Of a stretch of 43,624 nt of DNA, positions 42,574-43,624 are shown piece after piece. The stretch covers positions 1 to 43,624 of the forward strand of contig JAILCX010000030.1 in the NCBI GenBank assembly GCA_024690205.1, given 5' to 3'. The stretch comes from Lachnospiraceae bacterium. Lineage in GTDB: Bacteria > Bacillota > Clostridia > Lachnospirales > Lachnospiraceae. Under the pieces are notes generated by a model. It had not been told where the DNA came from. It searched no databases and saw only the letters and a list, made by a program, of their open reading frames with translations. The stretch's first letter is position 1. Every line of letters starts with the position of its first letter. The translations under genes were made by a program, and so were the position numbers.

Positions 42574-42602
42574 ATCATACAACCATCGGTCAAATATTTC
42601 AA
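42574..42602 (-). promoter_or_regulatory. Promoter of the OB-fold lipoprotein gene
   Basis: TTGAAA (42597-42602, minus) and TATGAT (42574-42579) with an exact 17-base spacer. It overlaps the stop codon of the ligase-type gene upstream. Confidence 0.8.
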
Positions 42603-43624
42603 TTGTCTTTTTTTACTATCATTCCCAAAACGATAAATACAAGAGGCGTTGAGATACACTGCTGGTAGCAAAAGAAGTTGTGTACCATATACGCAAGCAC
42701 TGCCGCGACAAGAATGATAAGCGAAGTATCTTTCTTCAAGCATCTGATACCGGTCATCATGGAAGATAAAAATAATCCGGCATAGGCAACAAGTCCCAAA
42801 ATTCCTTCCGTAACCAGCATGTTAAGGAATTCATTGTGTGCATTCGAAAGCTTCGAAACACCCCAGACATGGTATATCTCATCATGAAAGAATCTGTCCG
42901 ATGCATTGTAGAACAAATCAGGCCCAACTCCGAAAAGTTTGTCCTTTATCGATCCCTGTGAGAAAGTTTCAATCGCGATCCTCCAGATAAATCCGCGGTT
43001 ATTTCCCCATGAATCTGATGTGAAGGAGGATGTTCCCTTTGCAAAAAGCGTTACATCTTTACCCGATAAAACAAAGATCACAGTCAAAGTTCCCGCAACC
43101 GCAAGCAAAATAAGTACGGTACGGATCAATCCCTTTTGTTTTTCAAAACCCGTTCTTTTTTTTCGAAGATACAGCGAAAGCATAAGGGATATTCCGGAGC
43201 ACAGGAATGATGTGATCATAAAAGGGATCGGCCTGTTCACGATCTTCATGATGACGGCTTCGTCAACAGGAGCATCAAATACATATAGGTAAGGACCAGA
43301 AAGTATCACGGCAAAAAATGAAAGCGACACAATGAAGATCATCTCAAGATATCTTTCAAAGCCTTCTTTGTCCCCGGCGTACATAAAGCCCATTACAACA
43401 AGCATGACCGCAACTCCCAAAAGAGCGCTGTCACTGTACGACAAAAAAGCTGCAGTCACTTCAATGAATAAGGAGATTCCTGCTAAAGCCCCGATAGTTT
43501 TGTTTTTGACAGTAGCAAAAAGATGCAAGGACATCGGGATGGCGATCATCAGATATGAAGAAAACCACGTCTTTTGACCGATCGTTGATAAAAACTCATG
43601 TCTGTATACGTCTTCTATTCCACG
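42599..43624 (-). CDS. O-antigen ligase/Wzy-type membrane protein (partial, N-terminus beyond right edge)
   Basis: The frame is open to the right edge, so the ATG at 43549 is not the real start: the 25 codons above it read through in frame (STIGQKTWFSSYLMIAIPMS), typical of the early helices of this family. The family signature is clear: NNRGFIWRIAIETF, GVGPD, and NAHNEFLNMLVTEGILG with the conserved His. About nine helices are visible. Members either ligate glycans to lipid acceptors or polymerise repeat units (Wzy); which applies here cannot be decided from this part. It belongs to a locus extending beyond the window. Confidence 0.85.
   Translation of the reverse strand, partial: RGIEDVYRHEFLSTIGQKTWFSSYLMIAIPMSLHLFATVKNKTIGALAGISLFIEVTAAFLSYSDSALLGVAVMLVVMGFMYAGDKEGFERYLEMIFIVSLSFFAVILSGPYLYVFDAPVDEAVIMKIVNRPIPFMITSFLCSGISLMLSLYLRKKRTGFEKQKGLIRTVLILLAVAGTLTVIFVLSGKDVTLFAKGTSSFTSDSWGNNRGFIWRIAIETFSQGSIKDKLFGVGPDLFYNASDRFFHDEIYHVWGVSKLSNAHNEFLNMLVTEGILGLVAYAGLFLSSMMTGIRCLKKDTSLIILVAAVLAYMVHNFFCYQQCISTPLVFIVLGMIVKKDN

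Overview
This window looks like a chromosomal segment from a motile Firmicute of the Lachnospiraceae (Butyrivibrio/Pseudobutyrivibrio-like). The reasons are AAGGAGG-type ribosome binding sites, lipoboxes, frequent TTG starts, moderate base composition by eye, and the gene families present (VanW-domain protein, DUF6077-like membrane proteins, DUF3502-type sugar-binding lipoprotein, tandem 7TM-EAL proteins). The family-level placement is an inference. No rRNA, tRNA, CRISPR array, transposase or phage gene was seen, and no gap between genes exceeds about 140 bases.

Region 1 (1-24560, all on the minus strand) is one long envelope-glycan block. In transcription order it begins with an exported zinc-ribbon protein, a predicted GH-A-fold glycosidase-like protein and a VanW-domain protein. 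Next come two GT39-like membrane glycosyltransferases, an acyltransferase-3/beta-propeller fusion, a GT-C-like membrane protein interrupted by one in-frame stop, and an MBOAT acyltransferase with its SGNH-like partner. A pair of small EamA/SMR-type flippase-like proteins and a membrane-anchored GH25 lysozyme with a very acidic tail follow. The block ends with rfbB-rfbA-rfbC (dTDP-sugar synthesis), a Wzm/Wzt ABC exporter, a methyltransferase-kinase that resembles the WbdD chain terminator, and a rhamnosyltransferase-like GT2 cut by the window edge. My reading is that a rhamnose-type polymer is made inside the cell, capped, recognised by the Wzt C-terminal domain and exported. It would then be decorated outside by polyprenyl-phosphate-dependent GT-C enzymes and acyltransferases.

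Region 2 (24669-29374) has a divergent orphan pseI (pseudaminic acid synthase) and a sugar ABC importer (two permeases, then a solute-binding lipoprotein) without its own ATPase. The binding-protein gene has its own strong promoter with helically phased direct repeats, a leader hairpin and a terminator.

Region 3 (29504-35520) is a signalling operon: two paralogous 7TM/degenerate-GGDEF/EAL proteins and a methyl-accepting chemotaxis protein. Region 4 (35676-38441, plus strand) is a GNAT protein with a membrane tail, overlapping aroC and followed by a DAHP synthase gene. Region 5 (38483-43624, minus strand) has a PAS-GGDEF cyclase, a COG2509-type flavoprotein, a monocistronic OB-fold-like lipoprotein and an O-antigen-ligase-type protein cut by the right edge.

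The observations most worth following up are the WbdD/Wzt-like capping module in a Firmicute, the acyltransferase-propeller fusion with an internal lipobox, the in-frame stop that splits a GT-C-like protein, the acidic-tailed lysozyme, the 11-bp-phased TGAACA boxes, and two genes that look leaderless.
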